Source: Salinispira pacifica
Lineage (GTDB): Bacteria; Spirochaetota; Spirochaetia; DSM-27196; Salinispiraceae
Direction: 5' to 3'
Length of the DNA: 64,000 nucleotides
NCBI RefSeq assembly: GCF_000507245.1
Contig: NC_023035.1
Coordinates: 2,833,570 to 2,897,569, forward strand
This document shows, piece by piece, positions 26,548 to 35,189 of this stretch; position 1 is the first letter of the stretch; the number at the start of each line of letters is the position of its first letter. The notes beneath the pieces were generated by a model. The model was given only the letters and a program-made list of their open reading frames with translations. It did not search any database and was not told the DNA's origin. Made by a program: the position numbers and the translations under genes.

Positions 26548-27471
26548 ATGAGTCATTACAAAGCGCCACCTACTACAGTTGAAGAGCAAATTGCACTTCT
26601 TGAAAGCAGAGGGATGTTGATTAAAGATCATCATGTTGCCACTCAGTTTCTAAAACAAGTCAGTTATTATCGGTTCGCAGGATACGCACTTCCATTTGAA
26701 AAACATTTCCCGAGAAAACGTACACATCGATATAAACCTTCGACTTCATTTGAGATGGTAACTCAGTTATATGAGTTCGATCGGGATTTAAGAGGAATCC
26801 TGCTCCGCGCTATCGAACGCATTGAAATTACATTTCGTTCCCAGATCTGTTTCCATGCGGCAAACATCACAAAAGATTCACACTGGACCACTGATATGAG
26901 ACAGTTTGATTCGCGTTTTGATTTCGCCAGATATATCGAGAAAATACAGATCGAAGTTGATCGATCAAGTGAGCCATTCATTGAATACTACCAGGAGACA
27001 TATGATACACCGGAAATCCCCGCATCATGGATGCTCATCGAAATACTGGGCTTTGGAACGTGGTCAAGGGTATACAAAAGCCTCAGAAGTGATGACATTC
27101 GGAGGCGGGTTGCCGATTATTTCAGCATATCCTCACACCTGCTTGAATCCTGGATTGAGGCTATTACCATACTCAGAAACATTTGTGCACATCATGGGCG
27201 TACTTGGAACCGTGCATCTCTAACGCTACCGAAAATGACCAACAGAATGAAGCGGCTGTATCCAGAAAGCTCCATTTCCAGATCCCGCATAATTATTCTG
27301 CTTGATGTGATTCACGAACTACTTCAGCCAATTGCTGAATCACAATCTGCGTTTACCAATGAGATTTCAGAATTATTACTGAATTACCCGAGCATTCCAC
27401 GCCACCCAATGGGAATGAATAGAACAGTCCCTAATTCAACTACAAATATCCGGGACCTTATTATCAGCTAA
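26548..27471 (+). CDS. Abi_2 / AbiF-type abortive infection protein (HEPN RNase candidate)
   Basis: This 307-residue protein has the Abi_2 family signatures: TVEEQIALLESRGMLI and LKQVSYYRFAGYALPFE at the N-terminus, LYEFDRDLRGILLRAIERIEI in the middle, and SWMLIEILGFGTWSRVYKSL. The HEPN nuclease motif R-x4-H is intact at RNICAHH (R210, H215). Such proteins stop phage growth by cleaving RNA, and AbiF-like members have been proposed as relatives of Cas13 nucleases. It follows mcrBC and the small ORF on the same strand and may share their transcript. The ATG at 26548 is chosen because it begins the conserved N-terminus. No antitoxin protein is recognised beside it. Confidence 0.88.
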   Translation: MSHYKAPPTTVEEQIALLESRGMLIKDHHVATQFLKQVSYYRFAGYALPFEKHFPRKRTHRYKPSTSFEMVTQLYEFDRDLRGILLRAIERIEITFRSQICFHAANITKDSHWTTDMRQFDSRFDFARYIEKIQIEVDRSSEPFIEYYQETYDTPEIPASWMLIEILGFGTWSRVYKSLRSDDIRRRVADYFSISSHLLESWIEAITILRNICAHHGRTWNRASLTLPKMTNRMKRLYPESSISRSRIIILLDVIHELLQPIAESQSAFTNEISELLLNYPSIPRHPMGMNRTVPNSTTNIRDLIIS

Positions 27472-27519
27472 TTCAGATCACACAGACAATTATGTGAACT
27501 TCTGCCATAGGTTTTTAAC

Positions 27520-27547
27520 TTGACAAATCTCCACAACGTCATAATAA
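27520..27547 (+). promoter_or_regulatory. Candidate sigma-70 promoter upstream of the 920-residue protein gene
   Basis: TTGACA (27520-27525, consensus -35) is followed after 16 bases by TAATAA (27542-27547). Transcription would start near 27554, leaving a leader of about 120 bases before the ATG at 27674. The leader contains a perfect small hairpin, AGCCT-CCTT-AGGCT, near 27569 and a GGCA...TGCC pair around a T6 run near 27596-27615. It could be an untranslated leader or a separate small RNA. Confidence 0.5.
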
Positions 27548-27673
27548 TGTTTAATGAAAGGAATGAGAGCCTCCTTAGGCTTCAGCTTTCAATCGGCAAT
27601 TTTTTGAACTGCCCTTGATCGATCCGCTACTGAACCCCATCAGTGGTCCTAATTGCACCAGTTAGGAGAAATA

Positions 27674-30436
27674 ATGGATCTACCAATCCCCGAACAAGAC
27701 ATTCTATTTTTTGAAGATGACTTCAATCATCTATCACAGGAATTTATCGATTGGGTTTGTGAAAAAGTGCTTCCAGACTACGATGCCTCGGACCCAATTG
27801 AATACAGGGATAATAAACAGCAGGTCGAAACTGCGCTTCACCATTTCAACACAACATTAGCGATAGCCCGCATAGAGAAAAATGAATGGCTGAAGCATGT
27901 GTTCTGTCTGATTCAAAATAACGAAACTGGACACGAATGGATTCATGGACTAATTACCGGATTAGCCAACAGTTTAGACTGGGCAACCTTTTATGCAGCT
28001 AGTGAGACAGCATCTCTGTTACTTCAGCTATATAAATGCAACCAACTCGATGGATTAATAGCCTCCCCAAAGGTTCCTGATGAAATCGTTAGCTGGTTTC
28101 AGCAACTTCCATTGGAATGGAGGATCAGGCTATACAATAAATCCACATCAATTCGCCCCCAATTCGCCGTATACGAAGACATTGATGTGCGTGAAGAACA
28201 ATGGAGACAGAAATTCCTGCTGAAGATCATCAGTCCGCCCCACTATCGAGTGATAAACACCACGGACACAAATGAATTCCTGGAAATTTTGACTTCCGAT
28301 CCAAAAAGCAATTTCGCAACTTTGATACTTCTACAGATCATGGATCCGTCGAAGACCCGGGTTCTTATAAGCAACCTTGAAATTCCAGTGCTGCTGCAAT
28401 TTGCGCAGCATGGCTATTCAGGTTGCGCTATCCAGGAACACCTTGATTTGCTGGTTACAAAATCCGAAGCAGGGAAACTGTGGGGAAAGAACATACTCTC
28501 GCAATTCTGGGCTGCGTTCTACATCGATGACGATGCCACATCGGACATTATAACCATGATCTCCGATGCAATTGAAAATCAGATTATAAAAGCACCTCTT
28601 GAAGACATATTGAACCTGGTTTTTGAACAAAACGCATTTGAGTACACGATGACATCAATAAGTGCGGATCAATCTGCAGATGCGCTCCTGGAAATCCTCT
28701 GGAATCTATTTGATGAATCTCAATCTGAAAGAGAACTCGAATCATGGCTCCGGAATCGAAACCCGATGTTAGATCAATATGGTGAATTTGCAACGAAATT
28801 TCTTCGAGACATTGCAGCCAATACAGATAGTCTTTATCCCTATTATTCACTTCTGCAATCTTCGAACCATTTTCTATACGATAATGGCAATACGGGCATT
28901 TTATCCGAGAATATGCTAGAATGGGCAAATACTTCAGCCGACAACATATACAAGTTGCTCACCCTCGACTGCGAAACATGGGTCATCGGAGGATACTCTC
29001 GCGAGATGTGGGTTGGAGATGTACTGCTGCACTGGACGCAATATGTTCTGAAACTTGACACCGATTCACCTGTAGAAATCCGGTCAGCCTTCGCAAGGGA
29101 ATTAATACAATCACAGGATTTTGGAAAATCAATCCCGATTTTCAATGCATCAGTAAGCATACTGGAAGACAGTTTCCCTGCAGATGTCTTCATCAGTAAC
29201 ATGGGAGATGGGCAGAGAATCATCCTTCAAACCCTTTTGGCCTGCAAACCCGATTTTGAACACCCGTACCTTGATCTCATGACTTCATTCGATCCTATTT
29301 TACAGGTTTCAAAACTACACTTGGATAATCCTCAATTGAAACCCACAAGTCTTTGTACACAGTATTATTCGCAGAGCAGCAAATACGGAAATATCCTGCC
29401 TCTCACATTCTGGACCAGCATGAGGATTGATGTTTCAGATGCTCTGGCGATCTGTCTGTCAAAAGATATTCAGGAGAGATCACCCAATATCTTTGCGGCT
29501 GTTATTGCATGGCAATCACGATTCCAGATCAGAAAGTTTTTAGATGAAAAGCCCGACGTGTATGATCACATATTGTCTTCAGATCTCTTCAGAGAGGTGA
29601 GATCGCTGCTCAGGATCATCTTTGCTTCAGATGAAATCGATGAAGAGCATTTTTCTAATGAGAAAATCATCAACCGTTATCCGGGTATCATAGATGAAGC
29701 ACGTCAGGTACTCATACAACTGCGCAGAAGTATAAAGACAGGAAACCATGCCGATTTGCCCGAATCGTACATTGTGGATCCTGCAATGAATATTGTTGCC
29801 ACTTTGGATTCTTGTTGGGAAGCATGGCGGCAACTGATGATGGCATTTCGCACCTTAACAACGCCTGCAGTCAATAGTTCGCTGGAACCACGACCTACCA
29901 ACGCGGAAGATGAGTTACTCGATAATGTTGGCACGATAATTGTCAACGCCGTCAAGCGCTGTGTTCGCATTGCAAAACTTAAAGGAGAGCTCGAGGATCT
30001 TCGGCGATTATTCGCAGTAGATTTATCCAAGAAGCTTGGAAAACTGAAAACAGATCGCAGTGAAAATAGCCAGATCTCATTACCGGTCCATGATGAACCT
30101 GGATTCGATTCGAACCTGAAAGAACCCGATCCTATCTGGCGCATAGCAACTATCCGCGCTCTCATGGATCTCGATATCAAAATGTCAGGAAAGAATCACT
30201 CAGTTATAGCAGTTCTCAAAAAAGTTGAAGAAACAGATCCATCTGAGAAAGTTCAAGAAACCGCACACCAAGTCTATGCGGAACTTAATCGCATGAGAAC
30301 AGCAAAAAAGAATGGCTCACCGTGGCGGATGTTGCATCAGGCGTGGTGGTGGATGCGCTATGCTCACCGGCACTCCCTCAACCTCCACTACGATAAGCAA
30401 GGAGCAGAAAAACTACGAACTAATGAATTTCGCTAA
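27674..30436 (+). CDS. Unrecognised large helical protein (920 aa), candidate defence gene
   Basis: The ATG at 27674 has AGGAG 6 bases upstream, so it is preferred over an in-frame TTG at 27653. The protein matches no family I recognise. It is soluble, with no signal peptide or membrane segment, acidic and Trp-rich, and looks helical throughout. It has no Walker motif, no DEAD box and no evident nuclease triad. The C-terminal part has a charged section (KRCVRIAKLKGELEDLRRLFAVDLSKKLGKLK) that could bind nucleic acid or form a coiled coil. It ends with a basic, Trp-rich tail (WRMLHQAWWWMRYAHRHSLN). It is followed on the same strand by DUF4258 and radical SAM genes and lies between AbiF and tnsE in Tn7 cargo. 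A role in defence is inferred only from this location. Confidence 0.75.
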   Translation: MDLPIPEQDILFFEDDFNHLSQEFIDWVCEKVLPDYDASDPIEYRDNKQQVETALHHFNTTLAIARIEKNEWLKHVFCLIQNNETGHEWIHGLITGLANSLDWATFYAASETASLLLQLYKCNQLDGLIASPKVPDEIVSWFQQLPLEWRIRLYNKSTSIRPQFAVYEDIDVREEQWRQKFLLKIISPPHYRVINTTDTNEFLEILTSDPKSNFATLILLQIMDPSKTRVLISNLEIPVLLQFAQHGYSGCAIQEHLDLLVTKSEAGKLWGKNILSQFWAAFYIDDDATSDIITMISDAIENQIIKAPLEDILNLVFEQNAFEYTMTSISADQSADALLEILWNLFDESQSERELESWLRNRNPMLDQYGEFATKFLRDIAANTDSLYPYYSLLQSSNHFLYDNGNTGILSENMLEWANTSADNIYKLLTLDCETWVIGGYSREMWVGDVLLHWTQYVLKLDTDSPVEIRSAFARELIQSQDFGKSIPIFNASVSILEDSFPADVFISNMGDGQRIILQTLLACKPDFEHPYLDLMTSFDPILQVSKLHLDNPQLKPTSLCTQYYSQSSKYGNILPLTFWTSMRIDVSDALAICLSKDIQERSPNIFAAVIAWQSRFQIRKFLDEKPDVYDHILSSDLFREVRSLLRIIFASDEIDEEHFSNEKIINRYPGIIDEARQVLIQLRRSIKTGNHADLPESYIVDPAMNIVATLDSCWEAWRQLMMAFRTLTTPAVNSSLEPRPTNAEDELLDNVGTIIVNAVKRCVRIAKLKGELEDLRRLFAVDLSKKLGKLKTDRSENSQISLPVHDEPGFDSNLKEPDPIWRIATIRALMDLDIKMSGKNHSVIAVLKKVEETDPSEKVQETAHQVYAELNRMRTAKKNGSPWRMLHQAWWWMRYAHRHSLNLHYDKQGAEKLRTNEFR

Positions 30437-30519
30437 ATAGCCAAAGGTCGCCAGACTACGGAGCCTATCATAGCTCACCTTGAGTTGGCCCTTGAAAATC
30501 TCACACTAAGGAGAAGTGT

Positions 30520-30828
30520 ATGCAAAAGAGATTTTCCGGGTCACCGGATATCATTTCACAAAGATCAGAACGAATAACAGGACTTTGCATCAGCCAACAC
30601 GCAAAGGAGCGAATGATCAGCCGCCAAATCTCGAAGAAAGACGTCGAGCGTGTCCTCCGACACGGTCTGATAGATGACACAAGAGATGATCGTGTCGTCA
30701 GATACATCCCCGAATCACCATTTTACCAGGTTCAGTCCCAAAAGCTGGAGGGACTGAGAGGATGCCGTGTCATTGTCTCCCGTGATGGAGTGATTGTAAC
30801 GGTAATGTGGAAGGAGGATGACGTATGA
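30520..30828 (+). CDS. DUF4258 small protein
   Basis: The 102-residue protein carries the DUF4258 pattern: ISQHAKERMISRQISKKDVERVLRHG, a central strand region (RVVRYIPESPFYQVQ), and a terminal strand pair (RGCRVIVSRDGVIVTVMWK). DUF4258 is related to the RelE/BrnT-like toxin fold, and members often sit in toxin or defence neighbourhoods. Its function here is not established. AAGGAGAAG precedes the ATG at 30520. The stop overlaps the radical SAM start by ATGA, which points to a functional pair. No antitoxin is seen next to it, so it may instead be an accessory or regulatory subunit. Confidence 0.8.
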   Translation: MQKRFSGSPDIISQRSERITGLCISQHAKERMISRQISKKDVERVLRHGLIDDTRDDRVVRYIPESPFYQVQSQKLEGLRGCRVIVSRDGVIVTVMWKEDDV

Positions 30829-32033
30829 ATATCCTGATCATCTCTTTCGATATACATAAACCGGAACACCCCGTTCGAAATCTTGCTATGGGAAATCTCT
30901 TATCGGCATGGAAACAGACAGTACCGAACGCAAATATCGAACACCAAAGTATTAATTGCATTGACCCTGAGTTTGATCTCAATTCTATGGTTCAGAAGCT
31001 TTTCGAAAGGAGAAAATTCTACTCGGAAGATTTTGTTGCATTTGCTGTCGCAATCTGGTCCGAACGATATGTACTTCAAGCAACAAAAATCCTGCAACGC
31101 CTGGGCTTTTCAGGCCAGTTTATCTTCGGGGGGTATCAAATCACAGGAACAGACCCAGATTCACTAACAGCAACCTATCCGGAAAACAGCATCTTCGTAC
31201 GAGGATTTGGGGAGTCTGCGCTGCAACACATCCTTGACTGTTCACCCAATTCAGAATGTAAGCAGACAGTTTTCTGCTTCAATGAGCTTTCGGATTTTCC
31301 CCAGCCATACACGGACGGTTCAATCCAGTTTACAGATTCCGTAACGTCTGCAAATATTGAATCGAAGAGAGGCTGTCCATATGCCTGTAGTTATTGTGCT
31401 CACGATACGGTACATAATCGCCAAATTTATGAGAAGTCTGTCACACACTCCATAGAAGAGATTGCGTTGCTGGTATCCCACGGTCTGAAGAAAATCAACA
31501 TTATCGATCCTGTATTTAACACGGGAAGATCTTATATGGAAATTGCTCACTGGATCTCAACATCAGCAAGTTCAGATACTCAATACACAGTCCAATATAA
31601 ATTACGGGATAACATGAAAAAATTTCTTCAGTACTGTAGCTCTGGGAAAATACACCTAGAAATAGGCATTCAAAGTCTGGATTCCAATGTGCTTGCGAAC
31701 ATAAATCGCTCGGAAAAACCGGAGGTCACATTAAATAGATTGAAGGAGGTTGCAAATTTCACTTCCTGCGAGGTGAGTATCATATACGGATTGCCTGGAC
31801 AGACACTCAAATCATTTGAAGACACCGTCAACAGGCTCCAGCGGATCAAGAACGTGATAATTAAAGCTTATCCACTAATGTTGCTGCCTGGGACTCAACT
31901 CCATCATCAAAGGGAGAAGTGGAAGTATGAGGAACGAATGGACTCTTCAGGAATCCCCTATGTATCAAAATCAACTAGTTTTTCCAAGGCTGCGTATCAA
32001 AAAATGGAAGAGATTGCATTGAATATAAAATAA
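30825..32033 (+). CDS. Radical SAM protein with N-terminal B12-binding-like domain
   Basis: This 402-residue protein has a Rossmann-like N-terminal half (MNILIISFDIHKPEHPVRNL, FSGQFIFGGYQITGTD) of the kind fused to B12-binding radical SAM enzymes. No clear D-x-H-x-x-G cobalamin motif is visible. The radical SAM core follows with the iron-sulphur motif C-x3-C-x2-C in KRGCPYACSYCAHD (about residues 184-191), HLEIGIQSLDSNVLANINR and SIIYGLPGQTLKSFEDTV. It should cleave S-adenosylmethionine to make a radical that modifies a substrate, which is unknown. It is translationally coupled to the DUF4258 gene and ends 33 bases from the convergent tnsE. Radical SAM enzymes are uncommon defence genes (viperins are one case), and this protein does not look like a viperin. 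Confidence 0.85.
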   Translation: MNILIISFDIHKPEHPVRNLAMGNLLSAWKQTVPNANIEHQSINCIDPEFDLNSMVQKLFERRKFYSEDFVAFAVAIWSERYVLQATKILQRLGFSGQFIFGGYQITGTDPDSLTATYPENSIFVRGFGESALQHILDCSPNSECKQTVFCFNELSDFPQPYTDGSIQFTDSVTSANIESKRGCPYACSYCAHDTVHNRQIYEKSVTHSIEEIALLVSHGLKKINIIDPVFNTGRSYMEIAHWISTSASSDTQYTVQYKLRDNMKKFLQYCSSGKIHLEIGIQSLDSNVLANINRSEKPEVTLNRLKEVANFTSCEVSIIYGLPGQTLKSFEDTVNRLQRIKNVIIKAYPLMLLPGTQLHHQREKWKYEERMDSSGIPYVSKSTSFSKAAYQKMEEIALNIK

Positions 32034-32066
32034 GCCAGTTGAACTTAGTGATAGTGAAAAAACTAC

Positions 32067-33668
32067 TCAAATAATAGTGCTGGCTGCGATATGAATTCGC
32101 TCGGGCCATTGCTTAAGCCATAAAGCTTGTTGTAAGGAAGGCATGTTTAAACGTGGATGTTTAACCCGAATGTACATATTGGGAGAAATGTTATTGAGAT
32201 AATCCGTGGGCCAATTCAATGATTGTTTCACAAGCTCACACTCTATTCTGAATTGCTCTTTCTCCCATAGAGAATCAAGCGTCGAGTTGTTTCGCTTGAG
32301 CAACAATGTCGACAATTTACCCGGACAATCGAAAGTATCAACCTCAAGAAGAATAATAGAATTACCCAGGAGCTTAATATGATGACTCAGAATCAATCGA
32401 TCCGATCCATCATCTAGGCAATACTTTGAATACCTACTTAATGCTGGCAGGGGGTGAGCACCAGAAGATATATGCTGCACATCTGCTCGTTGACATAATT
32501 TATTTATCATCATATTAAACTGAGTAAAGCTGGTGACATGATTATAATCAACATCATTTGCAAGAATTTCGATACCGGCAAATTCCGCAGGTTTAGCAGC
32601 ACCAAACACACTTGACTCATTTGTAGATACTTCAACGATGGATGATTCAGTAAAATCTTCATCAGTTTCTATTCCAGTTCCGGCAGTGCGTTTTTTGCCT
32701 CTTCCAGATCTCCTGATGGCAATCGGATGACGGAATTGGAATTTCACTTGGGGAGCTTCGATCTCTTGAAGGCCTTGATCTGGATTCGGGGTTTGATCAT
32801 TATCTATCTCAATCTCCGCACCGGGAGCAGAACCTTTTGAGTCTGCACCTCGACCTCCAGAAAAACTCATAGACAGTTTTGGATCTATAAATTCTACTTC
32901 TGCTGGAGAATCACTTTTAAGATTTGAAATTGAGTGGATTTCCCAACCGAAAAATACCTTCAGATCCTTATCTAATCTCCCATGGACTATTAGTTTCACG
33001 TCCTTTAGTGAGGGGGGATCAAATCGAAAATTCCACTTTCGGTAATTTTTCGAGACAGTGCTATTTTCTACTATATTTGTGAAAATGCTTTCATATGATC
33101 TGCGTGCGTCCTTATCAAATAGAAGCCAGGAAAGATGCTGCAAACTCGGATTATGCCGCCGAATATTACTCGGCAAATTAGAATTTGGTAGAATATTTAT
33201 ATAACTTTGGGAAGATGATTCTTCGACGGAAATATCAAATTCTTCTGCCAAACCATTCTGTTTCATGGATAGACTCGAAAGGTATGCGCTGTTAAAGAAT
33301 AGAGCTCGAGCTAATTCAAATTGAGGTAAGTAGCATTTTATATCTCCATAATCGAAAACAAAACAAAGTTGTTCTCCATCTCCATCCGAAGAAATACCAG
33401 GGAGCTCAAAATCACTTATGCTACAAGATTTCCATTCCCGAGCATCCGTAATGAAAATGTTTTTTTTATATCCTGCAGTTTTAGAAGCGTGACTTGGATT
33501 TAGAATCCTCCGACGCGCAAGCAAATGAATTTCTGAAAGATATGCGTAGCCTCTACTCTTTGAATCTCTAAGATTGATATTCAATTTCCAGTCCGAATCT
33601 CGATGTGATCTAAAAAAAGACCCGATCCCATAGACTGTGGAGTCTTTAGCTATGCCTTTTAATTTCAT
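32067..33668 (-). CDS. tnsE: TnsE, target selector for replicating / mobile DNA
   Basis: The 533-residue protein closely follows Tn7 TnsE (538 residues): GIGSFFRSHRDSDWKLNI at the start, CYLPQFELARALFFNSAYL, NILPNSNLPSNIRRH, SYESIFTNIV, KWNFRFDPPSLKDVKLIVHGR, and the C-terminal HIKLLGNSIILLEVDTFDCPGKLSTLLLK and VKQSLNWPTDYLN. In Tn7, TnsE directs insertion into conjugating plasmids and lagging-strand DNA through the sliding clamp. The start lies 23 bases inside tnsD. It is the last gene of the tns operon, facing the cargo. A true TnsE separates this element from the many Tn7-like elements that lack it. Confidence 0.93.
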   Translation of the reverse strand: MKLKGIAKDSTVYGIGSFFRSHRDSDWKLNINLRDSKSRGYAYLSEIHLLARRRILNPSHASKTAGYKKNIFITDAREWKSCSISDFELPGISSDGDGEQLCFVFDYGDIKCYLPQFELARALFFNSAYLSSLSMKQNGLAEEFDISVEESSSQSYINILPNSNLPSNIRRHNPSLQHLSWLLFDKDARRSYESIFTNIVENSTVSKNYRKWNFRFDPPSLKDVKLIVHGRLDKDLKVFFGWEIHSISNLKSDSPAEVEFIDPKLSMSFSGGRGADSKGSAPGAEIEIDNDQTPNPDQGLQEIEAPQVKFQFRHPIAIRRSGRGKKRTAGTGIETDEDFTESSIVEVSTNESSVFGAAKPAEFAGIEILANDVDYNHVTSFTQFNMMINKLCQRADVQHISSGAHPLPALSRYSKYCLDDGSDRLILSHHIKLLGNSIILLEVDTFDCPGKLSTLLLKRNNSTLDSLWEKEQFRIECELVKQSLNWPTDYLNNISPNMYIRVKHPRLNMPSLQQALWLKQWPERIHIAASTII

Positions 33669-35184
33669 AATCCTCTAGAAGTAGCCGATCTAAGTATAAT
33701 CTTGCCATATCAGTCAATCGTTCATCACTCAACCCAGCCTTTCGCATTAAACGCCATCTGGGTGGCTTAGTATACTCACTGAGTAAAGAATCATAAGCAT
33801 TTTCTATTCGACGAATCTGGTATGCACTTACATCTTCTGCATGGTTTTCTATAAAATTCCTGACCAGCGGTAACCGATTCAAATTCTTCTCAAGGGTTGA
33901 GGGTGAATCCGACTGTTTCAATAAAAAGCGCTTTGAGCGCCTGGGCGAAAATCTATTTTCGGATACAAACTTATATGCATCCATTAATTCTATATAATAT
34001 TTTTGATCCCGCGCAGGCCAGTCAACTCTTGACCTATTTCCGCTGCTTCGATCGAACCGCTTGTCCGAATTAACAGTTATCAACCATTTATGATCAGCTC
34101 TATACAATCTGGCATATAGTGCTTTATCGTACATCCTAGCCTGCTTTGGAGAAAGATTCTCGAGAAGTGATAGCCACGTAGTCTGATCTGTTGAAAGAGT
34201 ATGGATTAATGAATCTGTTTCGCATGTTGTCCGCTGATAGCTGATCACCGGAATTCGTTGGACACGATGAAGAACTTCCTTAATATTCCAATCCTCTCCT
34301 AATAACGCCTGGTGAACCACAATATGCTGTAGAAAACTGAAACTCTTCCTATGCTTTCGGAAAATCGCCCGCATCCACGACGTATCACTATTATCAAAGT
34401 CGTCAATCAATAAATTATTGTCCTGCAAAAAGCTACGAGACCAGCATTCGTTGATTTTCCCATAGATTCCCTCATGATCAATTTGTCTTGAACCTCGTCT
34501 ATAACCTAAGGAATAAGCCAGAGTATGATAGTACTCGGTCCACTGAGAGAATGATGGGGAGGATAGTTCCGGCAGACCCAACAATATTCTTACCTGTTCA
34601 TTAACAGCAAGTAAAAGAGGATCTATTTTTTTTTGATAAAATGATGGACACAAAGCAGGCGAAGCAGCTATAAAACGATGCCGAGCCGCTTGGGGTCGGG
34701 AAATTTGAGTGTTGATTAACTGCCCATGTTTGGTACAAAAATTTATGCCAGGTACCTGCCATTCCCTAATCCAATAATATTCTCCGTGGATATTAAATTG
34801 TTCCCTCATACAAGCCGGACAATATCTCACGTACTTTGACGTCTTGACGACAGAAGCCGCTACACCCAATGCAAGATGTGCAGATCCATAACTCGATTTC
34901 TTCATCCAGTTTAAACATCTCCGTCTATTCTCCTCCGGGACAAACGGTGCATATAACGGAAATAATGTATTTTCATAGATCAATCGCTCTACGGTATAGG
35001 ACTCCGTCAGCCAGTTTGCTACTTGATCCAAATGGGATGGTAAATCTATAGTAGCAATTACCATTCTGCTGCCAAACACCTCATCGAGTAGTTGCTTAGG
35101 ACTCTGAATCCCCTGCCTGACTCCAGCTCGGGCAATCACACTGTACAGCAGTTCATCACGATAGGGCAGAGGAAAATTAAGCAT
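33646..35184 (-). CDS. tnsD: TnsD (TniQ family), attTn7 target selector
   Basis: This 512-residue protein aligns along its length with Tn7 TnsD (508 residues): NFPLPYRDELLYSVIARAGV and SPKQLLDEVFGSR at the N-terminus, and YENTLFPLYAPFVPEE. The TniQ zinc-binding cysteines are in YCPACMREQ and FCTKHGQ. The C-terminal DNA-binding part has VDWPARDQKYYIELMDAYKF and SAYQIRRIENAYDSLLSE. TnsD binds the end of glmS and recruits TnsC. Its target sequence is present at the right boundary of this element. It starts 5 bases after tnsC ends. Confidence 0.95.
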   Translation of the reverse strand: MLNFPLPYRDELLYSVIARAGVRQGIQSPKQLLDEVFGSRMVIATIDLPSHLDQVANWLTESYTVERLIYENTLFPLYAPFVPEENRRRCLNWMKKSSYGSAHLALGVAASVVKTSKYVRYCPACMREQFNIHGEYYWIREWQVPGINFCTKHGQLINTQISRPQAARHRFIAASPALCPSFYQKKIDPLLLAVNEQVRILLGLPELSSPSFSQWTEYYHTLAYSLGYRRGSRQIDHEGIYGKINECWSRSFLQDNNLLIDDFDNSDTSWMRAIFRKHRKSFSFLQHIVVHQALLGEDWNIKEVLHRVQRIPVISYQRTTCETDSLIHTLSTDQTTWLSLLENLSPKQARMYDKALYARLYRADHKWLITVNSDKRFDRSSGNRSRVDWPARDQKYYIELMDAYKFVSENRFSPRRSKRFLLKQSDSPSTLEKNLNRLPLVRNFIENHAEDVSAYQIRRIENAYDSLLSEYTKPPRWRLMRKAGLSDERLTDMARLYLDRLLLEDYEIKRHS

Positions 35185-35189
35185 TATTT

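Noticed and set aside
30501-30707. Minus-strand 68-residue frame opposite the DUF4258 gene
   Set aside because: It is a shadow of a recognised family with its own ribosome site and operon context.
30825-32033. Viperin-type antiviral enzyme
   Set aside because: The cysteine motif is C-x3-C-x2-C as in all radical SAM proteins, but the N-terminal B12-binding-like half and the lack of viperin-like flanking motifs and kinase partner argue against it.
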